Source of the DNA: Ascaphus truei
Lineage: Eukaryota; Chordata; Amphibia; Anura; Ascaphidae
Assembly (NCBI GenBank): GCA_036426205.1
Contig: CM071573.1
Span: 68,871,425 to 68,935,424, forward strand
Length of the DNA stretch: 64,000 nucleotides
Direction: 5' to 3'
The translations under genes and the position numbers were made by a program. Position 1 is the stretch's first letter, and each line of letters opens with the position of its first letter. Below, in pieces: positions 23,795-35,339 of this stretch. The notes beneath the pieces are model-generated. The model did no database searches. It was not told the origin of the DNA and saw only the letters and a list, made by a program, of their open reading frames with translations.

Positions 23795-23945
23795 CAGGGG
23801 TGGCCAACTCCAGTCCTCAAAGGCCACCAACAGGCCACGTATTAGGGATATCCCTGCTTCAGCACAGGTGGCTGGGTCAACGATTGAGGGATATCCCCAA
23901 TACCTGGGTTGCTGATGACCCTTGAGGACGAGTTGGCCACCCCTG
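23795..23945. mobile_element. Palindromic hAT-type MITE, copy 5
   Basis: Classic termini CAGGGGTGGCCAACTCCAGT and AGTTGGCCACCCCTG. The flanks atatagtg and atataatt match at 6 of 8. Best preserved ends in the window; may serve as the family reference. Confidence 0.9.
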
Positions 23946-23953
23946 ATATAATT

Positions 23954-24625
23954 TTATAATACTTGCTTTGTCCTGAAATGTAAAATTGACCATTTAATTT
24001 TGGTGTTGGTGTTGCCAGAAAAAAAAAGCAGCTATGATTGGGGTCATGTGATTGCTTAAGCGGTGATCACAGGACCCCCAACAAACACCCTCTGCAGCCC
24101 CTGATGGAAGTGGAGGGTGCTCAACTTCCGTTCCTATCAGCACCTGGAAAACAAGCATTTCCTCATGACATGCCTGGTACTGTACTTCAATAGGGCACTT
24201 AAATGGTTAATTCATTGCAAGAGTCATGGGTCTATATTTGTTGAGCATTCTTCTGCCATAAAGACACCATACAACCTTCAAGTTAATGGGCTATTAGGTG
24301 TCTTTTTGTGCCTGAAGGTGTGGCAGAGAAGTGTGCTTATATGGGCCTCAATGTTTAGTTGCATCTTATGGCCATAACCGCAATCTACGTAGCAAATTGA
24401 ACCCTAGCTAAGTGCGTCCGCAATAAGTTGTCTTTTCTTTCCCATGAACATAATCATCCTTGCTTCTTTCATAAATGTTTCAAAAGTATGCTTTGTGCTC
24501 TGCCTAATTATATCACCCGGGGGTGGAAGATATTAACCTTTTTGTTTTGCAAGAAAGACCAGCTAAGAGGTTAAACCAGTAGGGAGTGCCCCACTCCTCC
24601 AAATCGGTCACAAACTGGGCTCAAA
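23954..24625. other. No gene seen
   Basis: Unique non-coding sequence. Confidence 0.45.
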
Positions 24626-24778
24626 TAGTAGCTCAGTGGAAATGTGTCTGACTTTGGCACCAGGTTCAAATCCCAGAGTCTATTCTCCTTGTGACCTTGG
24701 GTAAGTCCCTTTTCCCCCCACGGCAGCAAATTAACTGTGAACTCTTTGGGCATACTCTCTGATGCTATATAAAAAGAA
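24626..24778 (+). mobile_element. tRNA-derived SINE (CORE-like)
   Basis: The tRNA-like head has an A-box-like tagtagctcagtgg and a clear B box GGTTCAAATCC (24663-24673). The gtgaccttgggtaag body follows, and the element ends in a ctatataaaaag tail. Confidence 0.8.
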
Positions 24779-27689
24779 AAAAAAAACAACTAACGGTTTC
24801 CTGGTAAATGAGAGGATCTGGACTCAACACATGAAATTCTTATGGGTAGTCGCTTATACAGTACTTCTTTCAACTGGTAAATGTTCGCCAAGTGTAGCAG
24901 TGTATCCACTGACTACCCAAGTCTTGAAGATTTGTCAATATAAAAGGGTAGTCGGTCTAGTTTCCTGCCAGGGGCCGCCATTTTGTCAAGAGATGGGTTT
25001 GGAAATAGATTTTTTTAAATTTTTTAATGGCTTCTGAGGCTATCCAGCTCAACACAAAATAAGAACATTTATCCACCACATTTTGGTCTTTTTACAGGAA
25101 GAAGTGGACAGCTGAGCAATTGCTTTTTATTCTGCTAATACACAGTACTGTGGGAGGGAATGAGACATTTGAGTTGGGGCCCTGTAGACTTCTTACTCCG
25201 TGCCTGAATGCCGTCCTACTCAAAGAAATAAAAACTACAGCATTGTGCGGACAGATTTCGGTTGTTGCTAAATTATCTAAAATATTCTGTCTTCCTTAAC
25301 TAAATATACTGGCATTGGAAAGTGAGACCACTCCTCTGTAACATTCTCTGCTCTATTTAATGTTTGTTTCCAAGGTAACATAGGGATTTGAGCCTCACCC
25401 TGAAAAGGGTTTGAGCAACACAACACCAAATATTACATAATATACAATACATATTGTATTAGTGCTAGTTATGCAAATGGTATTTCTGGGACTTGAGAAA
25501 TGCATGCATATTCTTTACAAAAACAAACAAAAATAAAACACCGCAGGATGTGGGGATGAGGGAAGATTTCTAATGGTTATAGAAACCGCAGCGGCTATTT
25601 GTACTTAATTCATAATGGTTATAGAAACTCAATTTGTGCAGACAGCTGAGGTGCAGTGTATATTTCATGTGCATTTCGTCCTTTAGTCTCCTTGTTCCCC
25701 AGGCAGCACATGAAATTATTTTCTGTTTGGGGCACCTTTTCATGGTCTCTTTCATTTGTTTGTTTTGTTGAGCGCTGTCCTAGTAATAAAACAAGAAATA
25801 CCCCCAATCGGTGTCAGTAAAAATCAGAATGATTGCATGTTTAAACAATTTGCTAACCCAGAATGGGAATAGACGTCCCGGGCATCATGTTTTGCTAGAC
25901 TGGAGCATCAAAGTAAATCGGAATTTTATGAAGAGGAGACCTGCAGGGACATTCTCTCGTTTCCCCTGTAGTGCAGTTTGGGAGCTGTCCATCACTCCTC
26001 TGCTTTTGTTGTCTTTCCCTATTCCACTCTTTGTGTTTGTTTGAATTGACAGATTGGAAAGGTGAGCTTGTGATGGTCTCATCGCATTGCATGACCCAAA
26101 CTCTTCTGGGGAAGGTCTTACTTCTGTCTACAAACCTCCCAGGAAATAGGTAATTGAAAAGCAGTTTCTTTACTACCATTCAATAATATTTACATAACCT
26201 ACCACCACCTGCAACCTTTTAGCTCTCTACTCTTTTGTGTTGAAGTTCTGTTTGTTTTATAGATCTTTCTTTAAATTCACGTAGAGGGTGTTATTTATAG
26301 CAAAACCTTCCAGCTGCAAAAGTGGGAAATATTGGATTAATATAGAGCAGTTTTTTTTGTTGTTGTTTTTTTTTTTTTTTTACACCAAGAAAATTATGAT
26401 CTTGGTTTTAATGGGATTTTGGTTTATTTCATAAATCTTGCGTTAGTTTTTGCCATTGTTTTGCAGCCCGAAGATTTGAATACACACCATCCTTTTTTAT
26501 GTTTTTGTTTAGTAAAGTCTTTTCAGGTAGAGGAAGGGGCTATTTCAGGAAAAATATTGTTACGGAAAAAATTTAATAAGTGTCCAAGGTTTATTAATGC
26601 CTGTATGTATTCTGACTTGTTAGCCATTCTAACTTGGCAGTTTGCTGAGCAGGAGAAGATTCTTCTTCTAATGTTTTCTCAGAGCAGCGTTTATATCGAT
26701 AATTAGAAGTGCTGCATTGCAACTTCATTGATACTAGTCTTTTATTGTATCAGCTCTTGAACGTTCATAGTGGCATGTCCACCTTGTCCGAACAATATAT
26801 GGGGGAAGCCATCACTTTGCGTGGTTTGTGTATTTAGTACTATAATGTATTAGTCACCAACATATTCCGCAGTTCAGTACAAACATTTAATTAACGCAAA
26901 CGGCTTAGTAAATACATAGAGAAGCCGCCGCTACACAGTGCTTGCAATCTCCAGGGCAGTGTTTTTTTGTTGAGAAGTCTTCAGAATAGCCACCAATGTT
27001 GAACTTCTTGCAGTATAACCCCTTCTCTGCCAGTGGGGCAGGTTTTGGAGACGTATTTACGGAACAATATTTTAGCTGATTAAGCGTAAGCAGCGGTGCA
27101 AATTTTCTGCTATCAAAAGTAGAATACGTTCCTTATTGGCTTGTATCTGGAGATGTACATTTTAGAGTTGGGCTTCGATTTGAAACGCAACTATACATCG
27201 GAAGAAATATGGTGGCGCAGTTGTTGCAGGACTGCGTGCTCTGCCACGGTTGTGGGCATTCACTTGCCTTGCCGTAGTCCATTTACCATCATGTAGATCG
27301 TAGATTGGGGCTCTTCAAATGGCAGCCCGCAGACGAAACACAACCTGCAAATGGTCTTGTAGGAGCCCTAGGGCGATCTTCTTATTTAATTGTAGTTGCC
27401 CAGGCAGCCACCAGAAGTACAATTTTATTCACACAAAAACTCGCATGGGTGGTAATGTACGTATATATGGTACAAATGTAAAACAATATTATACTTCCAC
27501 ATTTTGCAAGTATTTAAATATATCCTAAATTATATTCTGATAGCCTTGTGGTCACTCTACTGCTGATTTTTTTTTTTTTTCTGATCCGGCCCCTTTGAGA
27601 AATTGGTTGAAGAGTCCTGATGAAGGGTGTCACTTGGAGTACACTCGGCAATTAAAAAAATCATTTGTAACATGTGAGGACAGTCCTGC
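24779..27689. other. No gene seen
   Basis: AT-rich unique sequence with T and A homopolymers (for example 26369-26381). No exon or repeat boundary was recognised. Confidence 0.45.
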
Positions 27690-27738
27690 ACACCTGACCT
27701 GTTGGTGGCCCTTGAGGAACGGAGATGTCCACCCCTGG
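27690..27738. mobile_element. Palindromic hAT-type MITE, fragment (copy 6)
   Basis: Only the right terminus remains: cacctgacctgttggtggcc through to ccacccctgg. Confidence 0.75.
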
Positions 27739-28033
27739 TCTAGAGCCTTAGTGCAGCTGTTTTCTTTCAGCCGTATGATTATCCTCACGATAGTGACCAA
27801 TCAACAAATAAACCAATAAACGAATAACCAATAAACCGTTCTTGCTACTTCTAAAACAAACAGAAATTACCAAAGCAAATATCCTTATTCCTCTTCCTGT
27901 AGAGTCACTTGTTATATACGCCATGGTTTATTAGGCTTCATTTTAGTTACAGTATAAAGTAAGCGGTCAACCTTTAGCTGGTGATTCTACGTGCGCCAAA
28001 CGGCTACTACAGCAGAGGTAGAGCAAAAGACCC
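27739..28033. other. No gene seen
   Basis: Unique non-coding sequence. Confidence 0.4.
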
Positions 28034-28036
28034 TTA

Positions 28037-28409
28037 GGCCTCGGTCCCGCTGCGCTCGGTGGTGCGGGCGGCCACACGCGAGTTCCCCACCAGCAGGGGA
28101 ATCCTGCGGAGCCGGTCCCGGTCCCCCCTGGCTGCACAGCTTACTACACGCTGTGGCACGTCAGCCGCTATGGGATACAAGAGAATGGTGTTCCCTAGCG
28201 TTGACGCGTCACGTGGTGTGGCTGTGAGCCAATGGGGAGGGGAGGCTTCGGGAGGAGGAGAGGCTTCGGGGAGCGGGGAGGAGTGTGGAGTGACAGCAGC
28301 GTAAGTGCCTGTCTGTGTTTGTGTATGTGTGTGTCTGAGTGCCTGCCTCTGTCTGTGTGTGTGTGTATGTATGTGTGTGCCTGAGTGCGTGAGTGCCTGT
28401 CTGTCTGTC

Positions 28410-28442
<33 letters not shown>

Positions 28443-28644
28443 TGCTTTACTTACCCGAGCCCGTGGAGGGAGGGCGGGGGAGAGTAGCGGGTCCCTCCGC
28501 TCAAGCCACGCCCCCCCTCCCGCTCAAACCTCCCACTCCCGCCCACCTCCCGCTCCCTACAGACCGCATATCGCGGTCTGTGTATGTCAGCGCCCCGCCT
28601 GTCTGCAGTGCGGGCGCGCTGACTCTGGGAGCGGGGCCTTAGCC
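28037..28644. mobile_element. PIF/Harbinger-type MITE swollen by TG/TGTC repeats
   Basis: The termini GGCCTCGGTCCCGCTG and GCGGGGCCTTAGCC are imperfect inverted repeats with exact TTA flanks (28034-28036 and 28645-28647). At 608 bp it is about twice the length of its relatives, because TG-, TGTC- and GAGTGCC-rich simple repeats (28306-28443) have expanded in the middle. Strong CpG-rich composition. Open frames here are composition artefacts. Confidence 0.85.
28306..28443. repeat. Compound TG/TGTC microsatellite
   Basis: Interrupted (TG)n with (TGTC)n and repeated gagtgcctg units, inside the MITE. Confidence 0.95.
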
Positions 28645-28647
28645 TTA

Positions 28648-29084
28648 GTGAGAGATGCAGTTCCCCCATCCTGCTACTGCAGCCAGACTGCTTGAAGCAC
28701 TCGGATGTCACACCTGTACACGCTACATGTTTTGTCCAGAAACGATGGCAGAATGCGGCATCATTTGCATTGCTGGTAACAGCCATTTTTTCTGTGAAAA
28801 GATATAAATGATGTCTCTTGGTGGATTTGAAAGTGAGGATGAAACATAGAATACCTGCTACTAACAATAATGCAAATAGAATATAACTGCTGGGATTGAA
28901 TGGAAAACTAGTTGCAACCTGCGATTGAAATTGTAATGTATGTAAAGACCTCCAGTTGCCTGATCTTATTTTTAAGCTACAGTGGCATATAACCGGACAG
29001 AGAACCAATCCTTTGTAAAGAATTTAAGGCAGCGATCCCCCACTCTTTCTTCCCCTCACCCCAGAGGTTACCCTGAAAACCTTA
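28648..29084. other. No gene seen
   Basis: Unique non-coding sequence. Confidence 0.4.
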
Positions 29085-29119
29085 CCTGTTGGTGGCTCTT
29101 AAGAATGACCAACCCTGGT
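29085..29119. mobile_element. Palindromic hAT-type MITE, fragment (copy 7)
   Basis: The right end only, degraded: ttacctgttggtggctctta then gaccaaccctgg. Confidence 0.6.
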
Positions 29120-31115
29120 TTCACTCCTATATTTATGTTGGTATTTTGTCCCAAGAATTTCCTGTATTATTATTATTTTTATTTATTTTTAAGTTCAGCT
29201 TTTGTGAGTGATAAAAATCATTATTTTTGTAATCTGTAGCATGTGAGGTTACCATGGTCACGTAATATTACAAGCACGTATCTCCTGAACATAGCGATAA
29301 AAACGCGTTGAAAAGAGCAAGATGAAATTCTACGAAATTAAGTGAATGAAATGAAATGCACATTTCTTTACATTAATGGCAATCAGTGTGCATAGCTGCT
29401 TTACACAAACCTAACCATGCTAATAGCACAGACCTGACTACTTTCATTTGGGGTGGAAATGTATTACACATTACATTTATGTTTGAATGTGAAATTATTT
29501 GTCAGTCAGCTATTCTTTTTACCAATAACCCACCCTGTCCTTATCAGAGAACCAATAAAGATATGAGATGGGGGGGGAGAGGTGGGACTTGTCTGTACAA
29601 GCATTTGCTATACACACAGTGCCATCTGACAAAAAGGGAGCAGCCAGAGGAAATCAAACCCTCAAAAGTACCAGGTACCAATGTTTACGAACCCAGGGCT
29701 CCCTAGAGCAGTGGAAATTTTGCACCCTGATATAATGCAGCTTGTGCTAATTCAGCATGTTCAACCTGGCAAGTTGTGCGTTAAGAACAAACCTGCTTCT
29801 TTGTTGGGTTTGTTTTAGCCTCTTCACTGTATATAAGTCCTATAAGGATAAGGGGTTAAGGAACGACATGCTGGAAGTGCATAGATGTAAACTGAATCTG
29901 GAGTATATATCACTGCAGTCCCCTCCTCCCCCCAGTTCCCCAAATCCGATCCCGGGTTTTAGAGCATTGCCATTTTCCTGATGTCTTATCCTAGCCTCGC
30001 ATGCTTGGCAACCGAGCTGAAAGTTGCCAAGTAAGCAGCACGGTCACTTCCAATTTTCCCGCATTAAAACCCCACCCCCCCATTCCTACCCTTGGAAATA
30101 AGAACCATCTACATTCTACAGCTAAATAATTCTCTGTTGATGTCAGCAATGTCTTTATAGAACCGCTGCAAGCCGGTATAAATGTGCTGCATTGCAAAGC
30201 ATTTGTGTTTTTGGTATTTAAGGGGTGACTGAAGAGAGGGAGAATGACACAAATACTCCCCACTGCGTGTTTTCATCCAGCTTTCCCATATTTGACTGAC
30301 TCACTGCCGGGCCCCTCTGTAGCCGCTGCTGGTCCTCCAACACCCTACAAGGACTTGTAGCAGAGAAGACTCGAGCTCATTGTTATGACAAGTCCCCAGC
30401 AAATGCTGCCTCTGCATTGGTGCTTCCTGCAGCTGCTGCTCTGTGGATACTTGGAATTTGTTTCTGTCCCCGACACTCTCCCCTTGTGCTGTGAAGGAAA
30501 TTGGCCGGGTCCTGAGCGTTGGCATGGCGAGCAGATTGATTTCTAGAAGGGATTAAGACTTTGTTTTTGGTGACCATCCAAGGAGGTGGTAAATCCTGGG
30601 GTCTCTGTTAATTCGTCGGTTTCTGCTGTGCTGTGATGAGAGCAGCAATCCGCTCCACTCGCCATCAGGTCGTTTTTTTTAAATTATTTTGTTTTACATT
30701 GCTAATGTCCTTGGCCGTTTTAGCAATCCCACCCTTTTTAAATTGTGTTGTTGAACTCTGGAAATACCAGTTCCTGAAAATGTGTCCGTTGCCACTCGCA
30801 TTCATGAAGACCACAGGTTTGCCGTGTTACCGGCTGATGCCAGGGAAATAATAAACGGGTGCAAAACTGGAAAAAATAAAGTGACAAATTCAGAAGCACA
30901 AGATTAACTCAAGTTATCTTGTTACCTCATTTTGTGGGGAGGGGGTGCACTTGTTTCTTTATGGGACAGATCCAGGAGGCATTTAAGGATGTAGTGCTAC
31001 TGCAACGTGCAATAAAATGGTAGCACCGCTGCATGAAACACACTCAAAACAACGTCTGTGAGTTGTACATTCTTACATTTATGAACGGGTTAATAAATAA
31101 GCCCATGAAGGGTAC
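29120..31115. other. No gene seen
   Basis: Non-coding sequence. Several short open frames on both strands lack domains and splice context. Confidence 0.45.
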
Positions 31116-31318
31116 AGATAACCTCACACCTCCTAATGACGTACCTGAAACTCCAGTGCCCTTATGACGTACCTGGAACTCCAGTGCCCTTATGACGTAC
31201 CTGGAACTCCAGTGCCCTTATGACGTACCTGGAACTCCAGTGCCCTTATGACTTACCTGGAACTCTAGAAGCCCTTATGACGTACCTGGAACTCCAGAAG
31301 CCCTTATGACATACCAGG
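31116..31318. repeat. 28-bp minisatellite, about 7 copies
   Basis: The unit is CCCTTATGACGTACCTGGAA followed by ctccagtg. Early copies are almost identical; the last three differ (tctagaag, ccagaag) and one unit is 29 bp. Every unit contains TGACGT or a one-base variant, the CREB/ATF half-site. Confidence 0.95.
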
Positions 31319-33311
31319 TATTTCGTAGGCACTTGCTAAATTTCTAGGGAGTGATCGAACCAGAAGTGGAGCTGCCTCCGCATCCGTTTCCAGCATCCGG
31401 TGCCTGGCTGCAGTCAGAGAGACCACATGAACCAGAAGGGAAATAGATCTGGTGGCACCCCAGTGCCGCTGGACCTCGGCACTCTGAAGGTTAAACCTAG
31501 CATTGGCATTTGTTCATTTTTGTCCCAAGTGGAACTGCAGTGTCCCCGCGAAATGAGCGAGCTGCAGGCTGTGTGCTATTGCAGGAGACTGGAGATGTAC
31601 ACACCGCGTCAGGCTTACAGTATCAGTGTCAACATCACTTCACTGCGTGTGATATGTTTCAGCCCTTTCCCTATTTAAAATCATGGAGCGTTGCCAGCTT
31701 CCAGGGCAGAAGGCAGTGACGTTACAGCCACAGGCTTCGCTACACGGCAAACGTCTCCCTGGTGATCAGTCTGCCGCTGTATAGAAGCCGCATCTTTTAC
31801 TGGGCCGCTTCTTGTGGACATTATTAACCCCTACATTGCGGAGGTGAGGGCTAAATAAATGTATGCAAATCTGCCATGATATAAGTGTTGTACGGTATGG
31901 ATATGGGGAGACAGAGGGAAGGAAGAGAAGAGGGAATTGGCCATTGCACATTGAACTTTCTTTTCCCCTCTACTGGTGGTTGGGTCTCAGGGACCTTTAT
32001 GACTTTTCCCACATTAATTCTTGTGTTTTAGAGATTCCAAATGCCAATTACAGAGGCAGCCAAGACTTGAGGGAGGGGTAGGGGGGAAAAGAGTCCGTTT
32101 TTTCCTGATGTGCAATACCAACTCCTGCACTTTAACTGAACTGTTCGTTGTTATGGCAGCTAATATTGTGCTAGTCTTGTAAGCATCATTAAAGAGGAAT
32201 CCTAGCACATGCTTATCCAATGTATCCCAGTGGTGGGTGATGTGAGTTATGATCACAAGTACCTAAATGCAGACTAAGGATGCAGGAGCAGCAATCACTT
32301 TTGCCAGGGAGATCATATTAAATATTAGCATCCCATTCTCCTTGCAAGATTTCCTTCACGTCCCTCTCCCAATGAAAGAAGATTTGAAACATCATTTTTT
32401 GTGTCCGATGGGTGAAAAACTTTAATACAGGAAGGCCTCACAGAATACCCCACACCACCTCCAACTATTTAATTGGACATTTACAAAGGATATATTACAC
32501 TGGGTGCAAAACGAGACCACAAAGAGTAGAAGCCATTTAATACAGCAACGACCTATATTATTGTGTTCTGCATCGCTGTCACAAGTAAACTTCTTACACC
32601 ACCGTACTGTATATTTTACCTTTTACATACACGTCCTATATTTGCTGTTTTTTCCTTCATTTTATTTAATGTGTTGTGTGAATATTGTGCTTAATTGAAT
32701 CTGTTTGGTGCTTGAAACAAAACATTCACAGGCCGCAAACACTAATCTAGTCTGGAACAGTAAAATATTAATTATGTAAGACTGTGCTAAGTGCCTCTTA
32801 AGCCAGAGGCAGATCGAAGAAGCAGGGAACAGAACAGGGCACTTTGAACAGCATTAAAAACCCATTTTCCTAATACAAACAGGGTATGGTGTGGGTAGGT
32901 TATAGGATGTGAAGAAAACTCGCACCTTATGTTCCATGAGTGTGGATCATTTTCCAAGGCGCTCTTGTACTATCTGGGTCGGCGTCACCATCTCTCTTGC
33001 ATTACGTGTTCCACAGCTCAGGAAATGTAGCCGTTTCTCCACCTTTCCATTTACCAATAACCCCATGGAGGCTTTGCTCACAAAGCACATTGTAATTATG
33101 CAGCTCAATCAATATCTTTCAGTGACCACATGTAGGCACAGAACACACATTTGTGAACATATGTTTTCATCGTTTATAAACAAATACTTTTCAAGATGTA
33201 CTGTAATAGTTTTATTTCTCTAGTACTAGCCGTGTATTCAGCTTTATCCCAACATCCATTGCAACCAGATATCGCTCTTACAAACACTACATATTATATG
33301 TTGTTTCTGTA
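31319..33311. other. No gene seen
   Basis: Unique non-coding sequence. Confidence 0.45.
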
Positions 33312-33428
33312 TTTCTGCCACACCCGATGAAGGACACTGAGGTTCGAAAGCTTGTAACATATCAACTTCTTGTGAGTTCAATAAAAGGTATTTATTCCAC
33401 CTACTGCCTCTCCCTCCTTTGTTATTAC
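33312..33428 (+). mobile_element. Penelope-like pLTR remnant (GAAAGCTT type)
   Basis: CCGATGAAGGACACTGAGG, TTCGAAAGCTTG, CAATAAAAGGTATTTATT, then CCTCCTTTGTTATTACC. Same order as 15537-15676 (minus) and 55755-55897. The GATGA and GAAAGC boxes with a short GGAC/GTTC stem between them look like a decayed hammerhead. Confidence 0.55.
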
Positions 33429-33646
33429 CAGGGTTGTAGAAATAATATGCCAAGCAGAATATTGGGGGAAATCCCAAAGGAGTAAACATTTGGAAGAGAG
33501 AAGCTAGGGCGAACTTACAATCGAAGTGGAATGTTGACAAACTTATAGTAGGAGAATGTGCAAGTGAATTGATTAATAGAATGTGGTTAAAGGGGTAAGT
33601 GCTGAACGGGGCTTTACAGAGCTACAAAAATGCTTAGAAATACAGC
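33429..33646. other. No gene seen
   Basis: Short unique spacer. Confidence 0.4.
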
Positions 33647-33976
33647 CAGTGGCAGATTTCAAAATGTGCTCCCCATGGCACTTGCCTGTGTCTGCCGCCC
33701 TCCAGCTCCTTTGGAATCCCAGCCTCAAATGATGCTGTGGACGGCACACTGTGGCGTGTTGCCATAGAAACGCGATGTCATTTCACGTTGCCATAGCAAC
33801 CAGGCGCCGTGTGATGTCACGTTGGGGAAGCCCGCAGTGTCAAATGATGCTGGGATTCCCAAGGAGCAAGAGGGCAGCAGAGAGGAGGCGGCCGGTACAG
33901 GCAAGTACCTTCACATTTGGTCCTATAGGCCCGAGAGTGCAGCAAAATTATATTGGGGCGGAAATACTTGGCGGCC
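33647..33976. mobile_element. Partial MITE with two RFX X-box-like sites
   Basis: It starts CAGTGGCAGATTTC (hAT-like). Internal arms tcaaatgatgctg recur at about 33725 and 33840 in the same direction, and ggaatccc is mirrored by gggattcc. It contains GTTGCCATAGAAAC (33758-33771) and GTTGCCATAGCAAC (33787-33800). The right end was not found, so boundaries are uncertain. Confidence 0.5.
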
Positions 33977-33979
33977 TTA

Positions 33980-34271
33980 GGCCGCGCTTATAGTCCCGGC
34001 GACGCGACCGCGTGACATCATCCGTCACAGTTGTAGTAGCGATTTCTGCTTATAGTGGAGTAGACAGAGGGGGGGCGGAGGCGTGGCCGTTAGCTGTTTG
34101 CCCTCATTGGCTGAACCGCTCACGTGCCGCTGACATTACACGGCGGTTGCCGGGAAAAATAAAATTCCATTGACTTCAGCAATTTCTGTCGTGCGCACTA
34201 TAGGCGCATGCGATGGATTATATCAAGTTGTTTTGATGCGGCGCGCTTTAGCCGGGACTATAAGCGCGGCC
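33980..34271. mobile_element. PIF/Harbinger-type MITE, perfect termini and TTA duplication
   Basis: The left terminus GGCCGCGCTTATAGTCCCGG and its exact inverse at the right end are flanked by TTA on both sides (33977-33979 and 34272-34274). The interior contains the shared block gccctcattggctgaaccgc. The perfect termini make this one of the youngest-looking DNA elements here. Confidence 0.92.
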
Positions 34272-34363
34272 TTAGGCCCGGTCCTAATGGAAATTCGAAC
34301 ACTGAATGCAGCTATTAAACTGGTGTTCCGAAAGCATAATACCAGTTATTGCAGTAAATATAA

Positions 34364-34662
34364 GGCTAAGGCCCCGCGCAGAGGCTTCCGAAGTCTGTGA
34401 CATCACCCGCGTGAAGCGGGTGCGTTTTCCGTCCATGGTGGGCGTGCCTAGGGGCGTCGCGGAGCTGGTTCGCCCTCATTGGGCTAACCGCTCGTGATCT
34501 GCCTGAAGCGAGCAAGAAATCAGTTTTTAACTGATGCGCCCCCTCCTGCTTGCGTCCGCACTGTCTATGGGCGCGATCAATGCCTTTAGGCAATGTGATC
34601 GCGCCCGCGCGAATGCCTCGGCACGGTCTGCGGCAGCATGGACCTGCCCGTACACAGTTGCC
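34364..34662. mobile_element. Harbinger-like MITE, decayed right end
   Basis: GGCTAAGGCCCCGCGCAG follows TAA (34361-34363). The shared hairpin occurs in inverse orientation (gagctggttcgccctcattg, 34461-34480). The right end is placed before TAA at 34663-34665, but terminal similarity there is weak. Confidence 0.6.
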
Positions 34663-34665
34663 TAA

Positions 34666-35168
34666 CTTGAGCTGCTAGATTAAACAAACAAACGCAGTAG
34701 GTGTTCACAGCAGTGTTTCTCAGAAAATGTCCCACATCCGTTACCACGTTGAAGTCCCAAAGTGGTTTTAATGGTGGCCATCTTTAAAACTTCCAATTTC
34801 TTAACCTCTTAGCTGCAAGAGCGGCCTTATAACATATAACTGGCATTATCACTGATTTATTGGTTAAACTTCGTAGTTCACTTGTTAAAATAATGGTAAT
34901 GATATTTTTCCTTCTATATATTTGTAGGCAGCACTTTACTGTACATAGAATTTTGTAGTCACAATGTGTTTCTGCTCCGAAGAGCTTACAATCTAATTTT
35001 TTTTGTCCGAAGAGCTTACAATCTAATTTTTTGGGGGGGGGGGGTGGAAAGAGGATACAGCAACTTTCCCATGGTCACAAGGAGAACTAACACTGGGATT
35101 TGAACCACACAACAGCAAAGCAAAACACCTACGTTAAGACAATGGAGGGTATGATGCATTAACATTTT
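34666..35168 (-). mobile_element. SINE/L2 tail fragment at 34968-35108 within unique sequence
   Basis: Positions 34968-35108 read on the minus strand give ggtttgaatccca... and gagctcttcggac-type tail sequence like the SINE copies. A 25-bp segment (ccgaagagcttacaatctaa) is directly duplicated at about 34978 and 35008. The rest of this stretch is unique. Confidence 0.6.
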
Positions 35169-35176
35169 ATTTAGAT

Positions 35177-35331
35177 CAGAGGTGGCCAACACCAGTCCTC
35201 AAGGGCCATCAAAAGGCCAGGTTTTCAGGAAATCCCTGCTTCAGCACAGGTGGTTCAATCAGTGTCTCAGTCTTCGATTTCCTGAAAACTTGGCCTGTTG
35301 ATGGCCCTTGGGGACCAGTTGGCCATTCCGG
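35177..35331. mobile_element. Palindromic hAT-type MITE, copy 8
   Basis: CAGAGGTGGCCAACACCAGT on the left is inverted at the right end. Exact 8-bp duplication ATTTAGAT at 35169-35176 and 35332-35339. Confidence 0.92.
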
Positions 35332-35339
35332 ATTTAGAT

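Noticed and set aside
28305..29008. Open frames of 60-185 codons around the GC-rich MITE
   Set aside because: High CpG content and simple repeat lower the stop-codon frequency; no domain.
31116..31318. CRISPR-like array
   Set aside because: Units are contiguous tandem copies without unique spacers, in a vertebrate genome.
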